DNA of 64,000 nt from assembly GCA_964458935.1 (NCBI GenBank), contig CAYWKS010000006.1, positions 66,562 through 130,561 of the forward strand, given 5' to 3'. The position numbers were made by a program, and so were the translations under genes. Origin of the DNA: CAYWKS01 sp964458935. Its GTDB lineage: Bacteria; Planctomycetota; Phycisphaerae; Phycisphaerales; Zrk34. A model generated the notes under the pieces. That model did not search any database. It saw only the letters and a program-made list of their open reading frames with translations, and was not told where the DNA came from. Numbering within the stretch: position 1 is the stretch's first letter; every line of letters begins with the position of its first letter. This document shows positions 1 to 9,277 of the stretch, piece by piece.

Positions 1-2152
1 TGTCGGACCAGGATGTGTCGGTCGCCTTGTAAGGCAACTCGGCGCGGCCGGTCTTGCCGTGGTGGACCACCTCCTTCCCATCCACCATGCGCTGTACACC
101 GGGCCACGGGTCCTTGAGCTTGTAGTCCACCGTGAAGTAATCCGGGGCCGCGGCCTGGCGAACATTGAACAGCACGCCGTAGCCGCTGAGGTAGTCGGCG
201 AACTCGTCAACCCATTCGACGCCGTCGGGCAACAGCGGCCGCAGCCCCGGCACGGGCCTGGCCTTGAGCGAGGTCGACTGCGTGCTCGGGCTCAGTTTCG
301 AGCTGCGCATCATGTAGTCGCGGACCTTGCCGCCCTCGACGACGAACAGGTCGATCACGTAGGGCCGCTCGGGGTCCACGGTGTTCAGCGCCAGCGTCCG
401 CTCGTACCGGGTGGTCTTGTTGGCGTAGGCGCGGGGGGCCGCGACCCGCGCGACCGAGAAGCCCGGCAGGTTGGGCTCGTAGTACACCACGTCGCCGTCG
501 GCGTAGGCCGCGCCCTGGTTCTCGTGATCGACGATCACCACGTTGTGTCCGAACGCTCCGGAGTAGGTGATCCGCAGGGCGTGCTTGGGGTAGCTCAAGT
601 CATCGATCAGGTAGTGGCCCTTGGCAAACAGCTGCATGTCCAGCGTGTCCTGGTGGCCGTGGTTGGTCGACAGGCCGAAGCCCATGTGCACCTGGACCTG
701 GTCGTCCCCGGCGCCGTCGCCGAGGACCACGTGTCGCAGACCGGGCTTCATGATGTCGTCGCTGCGGACACGGGGCGGGCGATAGAGGAACGGCGCGCGG
801 CCGAGATATCCATGCCCACAGTCGTTGAAGATCGGATGCCCGCCGCTGGGCATGCGGATCTCCGGCAGGCACTTAAACGCCCGCGCCCAGAAGTCCTCGT
901 ATCGGCCACGTGGGAATTGCCAGTCGACGACGCGGCCCTGGTACGGGACGTCGCCTTGGGGGAAGGCCTCGGCCCAGAGCTTGGCGTTCTTGCCATCGCC
1001 CGGGGTCTTGTAGTCCGGCGGATCCGTGTAGCCATTGATCGCCCGCAGGGCTTCATCAGCGCGCCACAGGTGGATACACCAGTAGCCCGGTCCTTCGGTG
1101 TACCCGCCGTCCACGGTGAAGGAGACCTGCGGCATCTTCTCGCACGCCTGGGTAAACAGTCGGAACGTCTCACGGTCATGGGCCAGCCGCGCGAAGTTGA
1201 ACCGGCCGTATACCGGATAGCCTTGATGGAACTTGCCCAGCCCCCCGCCGTAACGGTTCTTGGCCATGTAGACGGTGTCGATGGCCTTGCGGCGAAGGTC
1301 CTCGCCGATCCGCTCCGACATCACGTCGAACGCCTTGCTGTTCCAGCAGATGTCGGTGGCGGTGATCATGTAGCCCGGCCCGTTGGATTCGCCGGATGCC
1401 CGCCGGCCATAGCGGGTGTCGGTCCATCCGTACGGCCAGTCGCGCCCGGCCGCATCGAGGTAATCCTCGCCATAGCCCTGTACCAGCAGCCAGTCGCGGA
1501 ACCGCGTGGCGTACGCGTTGACCATGAGCGCGACCTTCTCGGCGTAGCGCTCGTCCCGGGTCTCGTGATACGCCCGGGCGAAGTTGCGCATCAGGTCCTG
1601 GCAGAACTTGTCCCGTATGGTGTCCAGCACACCGTCGAAGCAATATCGGCGTCCGGTCGCTTTGTTGTAGTAGTAATGGACCTTGACCTTCCTACCACGC
1701 GGCCCGCCCTCGCTTAGCTTGGGTGTCTCCATCTCGAGAGTCAGGTTCTTGGGGAACCTCGGGTTATCGGGGTAGACCTCGCCGCAGGCTTTGCAGGCAT
1801 ACTGGTCGGGCTTGTTCGGGTCGAACACGTAGGGCGTGACGTGCTTCCAGTTGCGTGTGGTGTGGCTGTTCATGCCTCTGCTCCGCACGCAGTTCGGGCA
1901 GTGATGATGGATCAGGGGCGATTGCTCGGGCAGGCAGGCGACGATCTTTTGGTCGGTCATACGATCCAGCAGTCGCTCCATCTCCGCAATCCAGCGGGCG
2001 CGATCGCCCATGCCGCCGAATCGCAGTGATTCAGGACGCGGGTGTGAGAACAACACTTCGTCGGACCAGGGGCCTGGCTTGTCTTCGGCATGGACCGGCG
2101 TGGCAAATGCGACGAATAGCAGGCCCAACAGGCAAAGTATGCGATGTGGCAT
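1..2152 (-). CDS. Secreted heparinase II/III-family polysaccharide lyase (3' end outside the window)
   Basis: Reading the minus strand from the ATG at 2152 gives one frame open to the window edge, so the C-terminus is missing and at least 717 codons are present. Residues 1-22 form a signal peptide (hydrophobic LCLLGLLFVAFAT core, cleavage after VHA), so the protein is exported. A cysteine pair (HHHCPNC) near residue 80 and another (CKACGE) near residue 115 could bind a metal. The helical toroid typical of alginate lyase/heparinase families follows, with motifs such as WPYGWTDTRYG. The C-terminal half has the heparinase II/III pattern STNHGHQDTLDMQLFAKG and FGHNVVIVDHENQG. The family cleaves acidic polysaccharides by beta-elimination; the substrate cannot be read from the sequence. 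AAGGA lies just before the start. No related sugar genes are adjacent. Confidence 0.85.
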   Translation of the reverse strand, partial: MPHRILCLLGLLFVAFATPVHAEDKPGPWSDEVLFSHPRPESLRFGGMGDRARWIAEMERLLDRMTDQKIVACLPEQSPLIHHHCPNCVRSRGMNSHTTRNWKHVTPYVFDPNKPDQYACKACGEVYPDNPRFPKNLTLEMETPKLSEGGPRGRKVKVHYYYNKATGRRYCFDGVLDTIRDKFCQDLMRNFARAYHETRDERYAEKVALMVNAYATRFRDWLLVQGYGEDYLDAAGRDWPYGWTDTRYGRRASGESNGPGYMITATDICWNSKAFDVMSERIGEDLRRKAIDTVYMAKNRYGGGLGKFHQGYPVYGRFNFARLAHDRETFRLFTQACEKMPQVSFTVDGGYTEGPGYWCIHLWRADEALRAINGYTDPPDYKTPGDGKNAKLWAEAFPQGDVPYQGRVVDWQFPRGRYEDFWARAFKCLPEIRMPSGGHPIFNDCGHGYLGRAPFLYRPPRVRSDDIMKPGLRHVVLGDGAGDDQVQVHMGFGLSTNHGHQDTLDMQLFAKGHYLIDDLSYPKHALRITYSGAFGHNVVIVDHENQGAAYADGDVVYYEPNLPGFSVARVAAPRAYANKTTRYERTLALNTVDPERPYVIDLFVVEGGKVRDYMMRSSKLSPSTQSTSLKARPVPGLRPLLPDGVEWVDEFADYLSGYGVLFNVRQAAAPDYFTVDYKLKDPWPGVQRMVDGKEVVHHGKTGRAELPYKATDTSWSD

Positions 2153-2690
2153 GGATCCTTGGGTCTTTCTGGACGGAGGTGGTATGACGCCGCGCGTCTA
2201 CGGCGGGATTCGACATCGCGGATCGGGCTTGAAGATCGTTCAAGTTACCTGCCGAGCAACCCGCACCGCGTCTGTATGACGATGCATGTGACCGGTTTGG
2301 CTCAGGGGCCCGTGTCCGGAGGGGGATGACCGACCTGACGGGCCAAGAGTCGGTGCGACGAGGCGGGCCGACCGGGCCGACGCCTTGACCGGTCTGCAAT
2401 CGCGTGTCATATTGGCGGTTAGACTGCCTTGACCGTGCTGGCCTAAGCCTTCGTAAGATAAGGTGCTGCAAGCGGTTTGCTCCATTCGAGTCTCAAGCCA
2501 GTTGCTTGATTCGCCGAGTGATTAGACATGTTCGGCGCCCGGCACCCGGGAGCATGACGAGGGCCCGGCGCCGTACAGCAATGGTGCCGCTACACCCCCA
2601 ACGCCTCCCCTGACCGCGCTCGGACTGACCGACCGTGCCGGCTGGATGGGTGGATGCCACGGACGGATCGAAAGCCCAGGAGACGGATGC
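2153..2690. other. Intergenic region between divergent genes
   Basis: About 540 bases separate the lyase start from the methyltransferase start. Short frames in it have no ribosome-binding site or recognisable protein. No tRNA, convincing hairpin-terminator or repeat was seen. It should hold the promoters of both divergent genes, but no -35/-10 pair stands out. Confidence 0.5.
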
Positions 2691-3641
2691 ATGCCTGCCT
2701 CACAAACTCAAGTGGACAACGCGACGATGGGAGGCCTACCCAACGCCATGGTCGATTGGCTGCTCCGCGTGGTCGACAACAACGGCCCGCGGGAGAGCGA
2801 CTTCCCCGGCCTGCATGAATTCGTCACGCTCGTCGCCCGGCTCCGCCAGGCCCGCGTGTTCACCGAGCAGCACCTCGAGCACCTCTGGAACCAACTCGGA
2901 CGCCTGGGCACCCCCCAGACCCTCATGGGCCACGTCTACCGTAAGCCGCACGGCTACGCGGGCGACTTCAAGATCATCGACGCGATCTACTCCGGCCGAA
3001 CCACGGACGACCCTACGTTGCGGCGGTGGGATGACTACTTCCTTCAGTTGCCGGCGGTGCAGGCGGTCCGCAACCGTGGCGATCACTGCCTGCGGACCGT
3101 CGACACACTCATGGACGAGGCGAAACGGGATAGCCTGTCAGACCAGCCGCTCGCCTTCCTCAGCCTTGGCTGCGGGCCCTGCCGCGACCTTGAACAGGTC
3201 GTCGCCCGGTACCGCGATCGCATCCGCTTCGTCTGCGTCGACCAGGACACCGAGGCGCTTGACCACGCCCGCGAGCGCTTCGAAGGGACGGCGGCGGACA
3301 TCTCTTTCGTCCCCAGCAACGTCCTGCGGATGCAACTGGGTCAGAGCTTCGACATCGCCTGGTCTGCGGGCCTTTTCGATTACCTCAACGATCGGCTGTT
3401 CGTCGCGGTGGCCAAGCGGATCCGCCGCCACCTCAAGCCCGGAGGCTGGCTGGTCATCGGCAACTTCGGCCCGGCCAACCCCTCCCGGCCGTTCATGGAG
3501 TTCGGCAACTGGCACCTGATCCACCGCACCGAAGACCAGTTGCATCAGCTCTGTGACCTGGCCGGCTTTCCCGCCGACCGCATCCGTGTCGAGCGCGAGT
3601 CCACCGGCATCAACCTCTTCGTCCACGCCCAGCGCGACTGA
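2691..3641 (+). CDS. Class I SAM-dependent methyltransferase
   Basis: This 316-residue protein starts at the ATG at 2691, preceded by AGGAGA; upstream in-frame codons lack such a site. The N-terminal half is helical. Residues around 150-155 carry the glycine-rich SAM-binding motif I (LSLGCGPCRDLE). VCVDQD gives the acidic end of strand beta2, FDIAWSAGLFDYL corresponds to motif IV, and LKPGGWLVIGNFGP to the post-motif strand. The layout resembles methyltransferases annotated with PhcB-like (3-hydroxypalmitate methyl ester) enzymes, but the substrate is not determined. No signal peptide is present, so it is cytoplasmic. It is convergent with the kinase gene that follows. Confidence 0.75.
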   Translation: MPASQTQVDNATMGGLPNAMVDWLLRVVDNNGPRESDFPGLHEFVTLVARLRQARVFTEQHLEHLWNQLGRLGTPQTLMGHVYRKPHGYAGDFKIIDAIYSGRTTDDPTLRRWDDYFLQLPAVQAVRNRGDHCLRTVDTLMDEAKRDSLSDQPLAFLSLGCGPCRDLEQVVARYRDRIRFVCVDQDTEALDHARERFEGTAADISFVPSNVLRMQLGQSFDIAWSAGLFDYLNDRLFVAVAKRIRRHLKPGGWLVIGNFGPANPSRPFMEFGNWHLIHRTEDQLHQLCDLAGFPADRIRVERESTGINLFVHAQRD

Positions 3642-3668
3642 GTCCGTCATCCATGGTCAGCCTGTGGG

Positions 3669-5300
3669 TCAAGCCTGCGTGGCCGAGGGATCAGCACGCT
3701 GCGTCGTGCTCAGCTCGATAGTGAACGTTGCGCCCTCGCCCGGCCTGGACTGGCAGGTGATCCGCCCGCTGTGCTCGTCGATGACCTTCTTGGTCACGGC
3801 CAGGCCCAGCCCCGTGCCGCGCTGCCCCTTGGTCGAGTAAAAGGGCTGGAAGATCTCCCGCAACGACTCGGCGTCGATCCCCGGGCCGTTGTCCGAGATC
3901 ACGATCGTCGCGGTGTGCCGCCGCGGGTCGTAGGCGCACCGCAGGGTGATCGCGCCGGTGTCCGGCTCGACCGCGTCCAGGGCGTTGTTGGTCAGGTTCA
4001 TCAGCGCCTGGTGGATGCCGCCGGGGTCGGCGGGGATAGGCGGCATCTCCGTCTCGAAGTCGGTGATCAGCGCCACGCTCCGCCGATCGCACTGGGGCTG
4101 CATCAGCTCCACGACCTCGCCGAGCACGTTGGGCAGGCTCACCATCTGGAACTCTGGCATCCGCTGCTTCGAGTAGGCGAGCATGTTCATGGTCAGCTCG
4201 TAGATGCGGTCGAGGTTGCGGCTGAGGATATCCCATCCGTTGCGGACCAGCGCGAAGTCCTCGCGCTTCATGCCCAGTTCGACGACCTCCGCCCCGCCGC
4301 GCATCCCCTGCAGGATGTTCTTCACCGAGTGCGAGAGGTTGGCAACCGTCTCGCCCACCGCCGCGAGCCGCGCGTTGGTCAGGCCCTGCTGGTAGAGCTC
4401 GGCGTTGCTCAGCGCCAGGCCGACCTGCGCCCCGATCGCCGTCAGCAGCCGAAGCTGGTCCTCCGTGTAGGTGTAGTTGGCCACCTGGCTGTCGAGGTGG
4501 ATCACGCCGAACACCTTGTCGTGGAACTTGATCGGCGTGCACATCGCCGAACGGATGCCGTAGGCCTGGACGCTGTCGGCCGGGGCGAACCGCTTGTCGG
4601 TCATCGCGTTGGAGCTGAGCACGCCCTCGCCCTGGCCCATGCAGTGCTGGATAATGGTGCGGCTGACCATGATCCGCCGCTCGTCGGCGCCCCGCGGCTT
4701 CTGGCGGTACCGCACCACGACCGGCTCGGGCTGCGACTGCTCGTTCTCGCGGACCAGCACGAAACCCCGATCCGCCTGGAAATGCTCGAACACCAGGTCC
4801 ATCGCCCGCTCCAGCAGCTGCTTGCGATCGAAGTTCGATCCGACCACCTGCATCATCTGGTACACCACCGACAGCTGCTGCATCGCCTGCGCCGACGGCT
4901 CGGGCACCGCCATGATCACCGAGTCCTCGTTGCTCGGCACCGTCTTCTCGACCGCGGTGTCCATCGCTTCCGGCCGCATCATCCGCACCGCCCTGTCCGA
5001 CTGCGGCGGCGATTCCCGGCCGAACAGGAACAGCGTCGATCCCGTACGGACCTGGTCCCCGGAGCGGAGCAGTGTCGGTTTGTCGATCCGCACGCCGTTG
5101 ACGTACGTCCCGTTCGCCGATTTCTGATCGTTGATGTACCACCGCCCGTCGTCGGGGGTGAGCTCGGCGTGACGCCGCGAGATCGTCTGATCGGTCAGCG
5201 GCAGCGCCTCGCTGGAGCGGCCGATGATCTGCGGCTCGTAGTCGGGCAACTCGAACCGCTTGCCGCGGTCGGGCCCCTGCAACACGGTCAGGATCAGCAT
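3669..5300 (-). CDS. FHA-GAF sensor histidine kinase
   Basis: A 543-residue soluble kinase with no membrane segment. An N-terminal FHA domain (about residues 1-95) has the phosphothreonine-binding signature: GRS near 28, SRRH near 42 and NGTYVNG near 65. A GAF domain spans about 145-300. A dimerisation helix follows with the candidate phospho-acceptor His in LSHSVKN (near 324), then a HATPase_c domain with N box LMNLTNNALDA, G1 DNGPGI and G2 RGTGLGLAV. The family autophosphorylates on His and passes phosphate to a response regulator, and none is encoded nearby. FHA suggests coupling to Ser/Thr kinase signalling. The ATG at 5300 is chosen; a GTG three codons upstream is possible, and neither has a clear ribosome site. 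Confidence 0.88.
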   Translation of the reverse strand: MLILTVLQGPDRGKRFELPDYEPQIIGRSSEALPLTDQTISRRHAELTPDDGRWYINDQKSANGTYVNGVRIDKPTLLRSGDQVRTGSTLFLFGRESPPQSDRAVRMMRPEAMDTAVEKTVPSNEDSVIMAVPEPSAQAMQQLSVVYQMMQVVGSNFDRKQLLERAMDLVFEHFQADRGFVLVRENEQSQPEPVVVRYRQKPRGADERRIMVSRTIIQHCMGQGEGVLSSNAMTDKRFAPADSVQAYGIRSAMCTPIKFHDKVFGVIHLDSQVANYTYTEDQLRLLTAIGAQVGLALSNAELYQQGLTNARLAAVGETVANLSHSVKNILQGMRGGAEVVELGMKREDFALVRNGWDILSRNLDRIYELTMNMLAYSKQRMPEFQMVSLPNVLGEVVELMQPQCDRRSVALITDFETEMPPIPADPGGIHQALMNLTNNALDAVEPDTGAITLRCAYDPRRHTATIVISDNGPGIDAESLREIFQPFYSTKGQRGTGLGLAVTKKVIDEHSGRITCQSRPGEGATFTIELSTTQRADPSATQA

Positions 5301-5369
5301 CGCCGGCACGCTCGGTGGTTCATGGTCTTGGACTCGTCACGCGCCCCATCATATGGCGGGCTGTTCATG

Positions 5370-5399
5370 TTGACACCCCCGGCGAAGCGGCCTTACATT
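5370..5399 (+). promoter_or_regulatory. Sigma70-type promoter of tRNA-His
   Basis: A perfect TTGACA at 5370-5375 and TACATT at 5394-5399 are separated by 18 bases. The -10 box ends 17 bases before the tRNA. This is the clearest housekeeping-type promoter in the window. Confidence 0.75.
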
Positions 5400-5416
5400 A
5401 ATCGCTTAAGCCTCGT

Positions 5417-5491
5417 GGTGACCGTAGCTCAGTTGGTTAGAGCACCTGGTTGTGGTCCAGGGGGTCGGGGGTTCGAATCCCCTCGGTCACC
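5417..5491 (+). tRNA. tRNA-His (GTG)
   Basis: A full cloverleaf is visible: acceptor GTGACCG pairs with CGGTCAC, the D arm is GCTC..GAGC, the anticodon stem CCTGG/CCAGG encloses the loop TTGTGGT (anticodon GTG at 5452-5454), and the T arm is GGGGG-TTCGAAT-CCCCT. The extra G at 5417 opposite discriminator C at 5491 is the G-1:C73 identity pair of tRNA-His. The 3' CCA is not encoded (CCT follows), so it must be added enzymatically. Confidence 0.97.
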
Positions 5492-5500
5492 CTTGTCATC

Positions 5501-5530
5501 GGCGGCACGCCGCGGGCCTGCCGCCTTTTT
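5501..5530 (+). terminator. Rho-independent terminator after tRNA-His
   Basis: GGCGGCA (5501-5507) pairs perfectly with TGCCGCC (5519-5525) and is followed at once by five T. It lies 10 bases after the tRNA and before rnhA, so rnhA probably has its own promoter or depends on readthrough. Confidence 0.85.
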
Positions 5531-5579
5531 ATTGACCCCCGGCGGCTGCCTCCGGGGCCCTGGCAAGGCGAGCGCATCC

Positions 5580-6032
5580 ATGGATCAGGCCAAGCTGTTC
5601 ACCGATGGAGCCTGCCTGGGCAACCCCGGCCCGGGGGGCTGGGCCTTCATCCTCCGTCGCCCCGACACCGGCGACCCCGTCGAGTCTGCCGGCGGAGAAG
5701 ACCGGACCACCAACAACCGCATGGAGCTGACCGCGGTGATCCGCGGGCTGGAGTCGCTCGACGCACCGACCGCGGTCACGCTCGTCGGCGACAGCGAGTA
5801 CGTGCTCAAGGGCCTGACCGAGTGGATGCCCGGATGGAAGCGGCGCAACTGGCGCAAGGCCGACCGCAAGCCCGTGCTCAATGCCGACCTGTGGAAGCAG
5901 CTCGACGACCTGATGCAGCGTCACGAGGTGCGGGTGCAGTGGGTGCGCGGCCACACCGGCCACGCCGAGAACGAACGCTGCGATGAACTGGCCAGCGCCG
6001 AGGCGTCACGGATTCGGGCCCAGGCCCGGTAG
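5580..6032 (+). CDS. rnhA: Ribonuclease HI
   Basis: A 150-residue canonical RNase HI, which cleaves the RNA strand of RNA:DNA hybrids during replication and repair. All catalytic residues are present: D9 (FTDGAC), E49 (NNRMEL), D71 (VGDSEY) and D135 (NERCDELA), plus the flexible-loop H125 (RGHTGH). The basic handle region (WKRRNWRKADRK) is intact. The ATG at 5580 gives the normal family length. The open frame extends far upstream, antisense to the histidine kinase and through the tRNA, and that extension is not coding. Confidence 0.96.
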   Translation: MDQAKLFTDGACLGNPGPGGWAFILRRPDTGDPVESAGGEDRTTNNRMELTAVIRGLESLDAPTAVTLVGDSEYVLKGLTEWMPGWKRRNWRKADRKPVLNADLWKQLDDLMQRHEVRVQWVRGHTGHAENERCDELASAEASRIRAQAR

Positions 6033-6063
6033 CGGTCACCGACGCCGCAGCGCCGGCGGCCGG

Positions 6064-9000
6064 TCAGTACTGCATCACCGCCAGCACCTTGACCTCGCGT
6101 TCCGCCGCGTCGTCGTGGAACAATGTCGAGCGATCGACCAGGGCCACCAGGCGAATCTGCTCGCGGGGCTCGTCCCAGACGCCCGCGTCGTAGCCGCGCA
6201 CGGTGATGTAGATCGCGAACAGGTCGCTGCGCGTGGTCGCGATATTGCTCAGCCACTGCAGCGCCATGGCCTGTTCTTCGCGGTCGTCGGCGATGCCGTC
6301 CTCATCGGTGTTGGGGTCATCGGTGCCCAGGCCGTCGAAATCGATGGTGAGCCCGCCGAGCGTGCGGGTGTCCTCGCCGTCGACGAGCAGGTGCCGCGTG
6401 GCCGTGTAGGCCTCGTAGATGCTGGCCAGGCCCTTGTCGGTGCGCCAGCCGCTGATGCCCGGGACACGCTGGCCGCTGAAGTTCCGCGACTTGTCGCCGC
6501 CGGTCGCGTCGCTGTCCGAATAGGACGCGCGCTCCCGGTAGGCGACGATCAGGCCCGCCAGGTCCTCGCGCACGTTCTCGTCGTCGATGGGCAGCAGCTC
6601 CCTCAGGTCACGCTCGGTGATGGTGTTCAGGTTCACCACGCCCGGCACCAGCGCCTCGGCCAGCTCGTCGGTCACGTCGTTGGCGTTGTTGTCCAGGTCG
6701 TCCTTGTCGTTGCGGTTGACGGTGTAGCGGTCGAACAGCAGCGTCCCGTAAGGCAGTTGCACGGCATCCGGGCCGTCGCTGTCGCCGGCCAGCTCGTCGC
6801 CGTTGGGATCGAGCAGCACCGCGTCCATGTTGGCCGTCTGCGGGTCATCGAGGTCCGTGTCCAGCCGCCACCGCTCGGCGACCGTCTGCTCGCCGTCGTT
6901 GCCCTCGGGCCGGGGGCCGAGGATCATGACCGTCGCCAGTTCGCCGATGCTTCGCAGCTTGCCGTCGGGATAATTGGCGATCCGGGCCTGGTACTGGTTG
7001 GGGTCGAGGTAGTTGAAGACCGCCTTGGCGGTCTTGTCCGCCTCACCGAGCAGGTCGATCTCCTCGGTGGCGTCATTGCCCGAGTTGGGGTCGCTGACGC
7101 CCTCCGGCAGGGGCAGGTCGTTGAACCGGACCTGCTCGGCGAACAAATCGAAGTCTTCGCTGGTCATGAGCATGGCGTTGATGCCGTTGCCGTTGCCGAA
7201 GTTGGCGATCTTCTTGTGGCCCGGCTCGCTGGCCGAACTCTCGCCATACTCATCCTCGAGCGCGTCTTCGGTGTCCCCGCTGTCGGGCGTGTCGCCGGCG
7301 GGCACGTCCTCGCCGATCTGCGTGCCGGCCAGCGCCCCGTCGCTGATCGCGTCGCTCAGCGCCTTCTGGTAGACGATGAAATCGCCATCCTCGGTCTCCG
7401 CCAACAGCTCCACGAAGACCGTGTTGCTCTCATCTTCCGTCGCCTCGAACTGGTCGATCTTGCCCAGGTCCACCGGCTCGGGCCCGTCGGACTCGATGGT
7501 CTGCTTCACCTGGTCACCGCTGCCCGCGTCGTGATACAGCACGATGGCCTGACCGGGCTTCAACGCCCGGTCGCCCGACGGGACGTGGTCGCGCAGCGCG
7601 ATCTCGGTCTCGCCGGACTTGCCGTCCACGCGCACCCGCAGCTTCGTCGTGAACTCATCGTTCCAGATGATCGCATCGTTGCCCGCGAACGGGTTGCGCA
7701 GCTCGATGGCGTAACCCGTGTCACCGTCCTGCTTCCAGTACGCCTTCCACGGGGAGTTGGGGTCGGCCTGCTGCCAGTCGATGCTGTACATCCGATGCCG
7801 ATAGACCTCCGTGATGAAAGGCAGCGCCTCCAGGCCGTAATACGTCTGGTTCGCGTTCTCGTCCACGACTGACACCAGGTTGTCGCTGTCGGCGTAGTCC
7901 GCCCAGCAGGCGAGGAGCTGTGCCGCGTAGCGCTTGCCGCCCACGGGCAACGTCGGGGGCAGCGTGTAGCCATCCCCTTCGACAAGCAGATCGCGAATAT
8001 CGTCGATGAACTGCGACTGGTCGTTGCCGTCCAGGATCGAATTCAAGTCCGCCTTGACGCGCTCGGACATCTCGTCATCGCCGGGCAGCACGAGCACCGG
8101 CACCGGTACCGCCCCGCTGAGCGTGGTCATGCGGTGGCGCGGCTCGTTGCGGAGATACTGCAACGGGTCGCTGCCAAACGGTGTGCCGGTGAAGTCGCCC
8201 TCCGCGTATTCGTCATCTCTGGAATCCTCCCGCATGAGCATCGTCAAATGCTCGTCGAGTTCGCTGCTGGCGTTGACGCTGTTCAACCCGTTGCGGAATC
8301 GCAACTCCAGCTCGTTGCCGTAATGGCCGAATGTCTCGAAGGCGTTGTCCTGCGTGAAGCCGCGCATGACCCCGTCAACCCAGAAGTTTTCATGGTCCTG
8401 CCAGGTCAGGGCCGGCGTCTTGTTCAGGCGTTCCTCGATGAACTCGTCCATCTCGGCCTTGTCGTAGCCGGAGGCGGCTCGACTGGCCCAGCCCAGGAGG
8501 TTCCACTCGCTGGGGTAGCGCCACCGCGGCGACGAACTCACACCGCTGGCGAAGGTCTTGTGATCACTGCCCGCCGCCGGGCCCAGGTGCACGTTGACGT
8601 TCGGCAACCCGCTCAGGTCCACCACGCGGATCGCCACGACATAGTTCAGCCCACCGATGTGCCCGACCGGGGCGGGCGCCCAGCGGCTGTCCGTGATGCC
8701 GTCGCCGTCCGCGTCGGCGCGGTCATCGGTCAGGATGTTCGGGTCGAGCCCGGCCACGTCGACCGGCGTCAGGCTGTCGCCCCCGAGGTCAGCGTCGCCC
8801 GCCACGAAATCGTCGCCATCGGCATCGGGGAACACGTTGGAGACCTGCGTCCAGGTGTCGTTCGCATCGCTGGGGGCGTGCGCCGCCAGCCACAGGTCGT
8901 GCTTGCCGGGGTAGTCGTAGGGCTCGTCGAGCCAGAAGCCGCTGCCCATCTCCGGGTGCTCTTCGCTGGAGAGGAACTTGGCGTCATCGTTCACCGTGCC

Positions 9001-9243
9001 CAGGACGTCGCGGCGGAGCTCGCGGAGGACCGCGTCGAGCGCGACATTGGCGACCTGCTGGCCGTTGTTGCGGTTGAGCTCGCGCGTCGCGGCGCGGTCA
9101 AACCGGGCCGACGCGATGAACGCCGTGCCGATCATCACCGCGATCACCAGCACTGCGGAGACGAGGATGAGGACGCTGCCGCGACGCCGCGGGTTGCGGA
9201 CGGGCCGCGTGCTCGGTCTTGTATGGCTCATCGGGAATTGCAC
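6064..9243 (-). CDS. gspK: Giant GspK-like minor pseudopilin
   Basis: About 1059 residues, roughly three times the usual GspK length. It is the last gene of the pseudopilus block, after the GspJ-like gene, as gspK is in classical operons. The N-terminus is a basic stretch then a hydrophobic helix (GSVLILVSAVLVIAVMIGTAFI) and FDRAATRELNRN, typical of GspK, which lacks the +5 Glu of other pilins. A NLNTITERDLRELLP segment with a later VPGISGW matches the helix-hairpin-helix-like GspK domain. Acidic DxDxDG loops (DADGDD, DADGDGITD, DEDGIADD) look like calcium sites. The start is taken as the GTG at 9243, seven bases after AAGGAGG; an ATG at 9231 is the alternative. GspK is thought to cap the pseudopilus tip. 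Confidence 0.82.
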   Translation of the reverse strand: MQFPMSHTRPSTRPVRNPRRRGSVLILVSAVLVIAVMIGTAFIASARFDRAATRELNRNNGQQVANVALDAVLRELRRDVLGTVNDDAKFLSSEEHPEMGSGFWLDEPYDYPGKHDLWLAAHAPSDANDTWTQVSNVFPDADGDDFVAGDADLGGDSLTPVDVAGLDPNILTDDRADADGDGITDSRWAPAPVGHIGGLNYVVAIRVVDLSGLPNVNVHLGPAAGSDHKTFASGVSSSPRWRYPSEWNLLGWASRAASGYDKAEMDEFIEERLNKTPALTWQDHENFWVDGVMRGFTQDNAFETFGHYGNELELRFRNGLNSVNASSELDEHLTMLMREDSRDDEYAEGDFTGTPFGSDPLQYLRNEPRHRMTTLSGAVPVPVLVLPGDDEMSERVKADLNSILDGNDQSQFIDDIRDLLVEGDGYTLPPTLPVGGKRYAAQLLACWADYADSDNLVSVVDENANQTYYGLEALPFITEVYRHRMYSIDWQQADPNSPWKAYWKQDGDTGYAIELRNPFAGNDAIIWNDEFTTKLRVRVDGKSGETEIALRDHVPSGDRALKPGQAIVLYHDAGSGDQVKQTIESDGPEPVDLGKIDQFEATEDESNTVFVELLAETEDGDFIVYQKALSDAISDGALAGTQIGEDVPAGDTPDSGDTEDALEDEYGESSASEPGHKKIANFGNGNGINAMLMTSEDFDLFAEQVRFNDLPLPEGVSDPNSGNDATEEIDLLGEADKTAKAVFNYLDPNQYQARIANYPDGKLRSIGELATVMILGPRPEGNDGEQTVAERWRLDTDLDDPQTANMDAVLLDPNGDELAGDSDGPDAVQLPYGTLLFDRYTVNRNDKDDLDNNANDVTDELAEALVPGVVNLNTITERDLRELLPIDDENVREDLAGLIVAYRERASYSDSDATGGDKSRNFSGQRVPGISGWRTDKGLASIYEAYTATRHLLVDGEDTRTLGGLTIDFDGLGTDDPNTDEDGIADDREEQAMALQWLSNIATTRSDLFAIYITVRGYDAGVWDEPREQIRLVALVDRSTLFHDDAAEREVKVLAVMQY

Positions 9244-9277
9244 GTTGCACCTCCTTGGAGGCTTGGGGCCGGTCGGC

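Noticed and set aside
59..1717. 552-residue plus-strand frame at the window start
   Set aside because: It is antisense to the heparinase-type lyase, whose frame has a signal peptide and family motifs. The plus frame has His/Val/Arg-rich shadow composition.
3771..5579. Upstream part of the 753-residue plus-strand frame ending in RNase HI
   Set aside because: It runs antisense to the histidine kinase and through tRNA-His and its terminator. Only the part from 5580 is a real gene.
9244..9262. Palindrome CCTCCAAGGAGG overlapping the gspK ribosome site as a regulatory hairpin
   Set aside because: The stem is only four pairs once a loop is allowed, so sequestration of the ribosome site is not supported.
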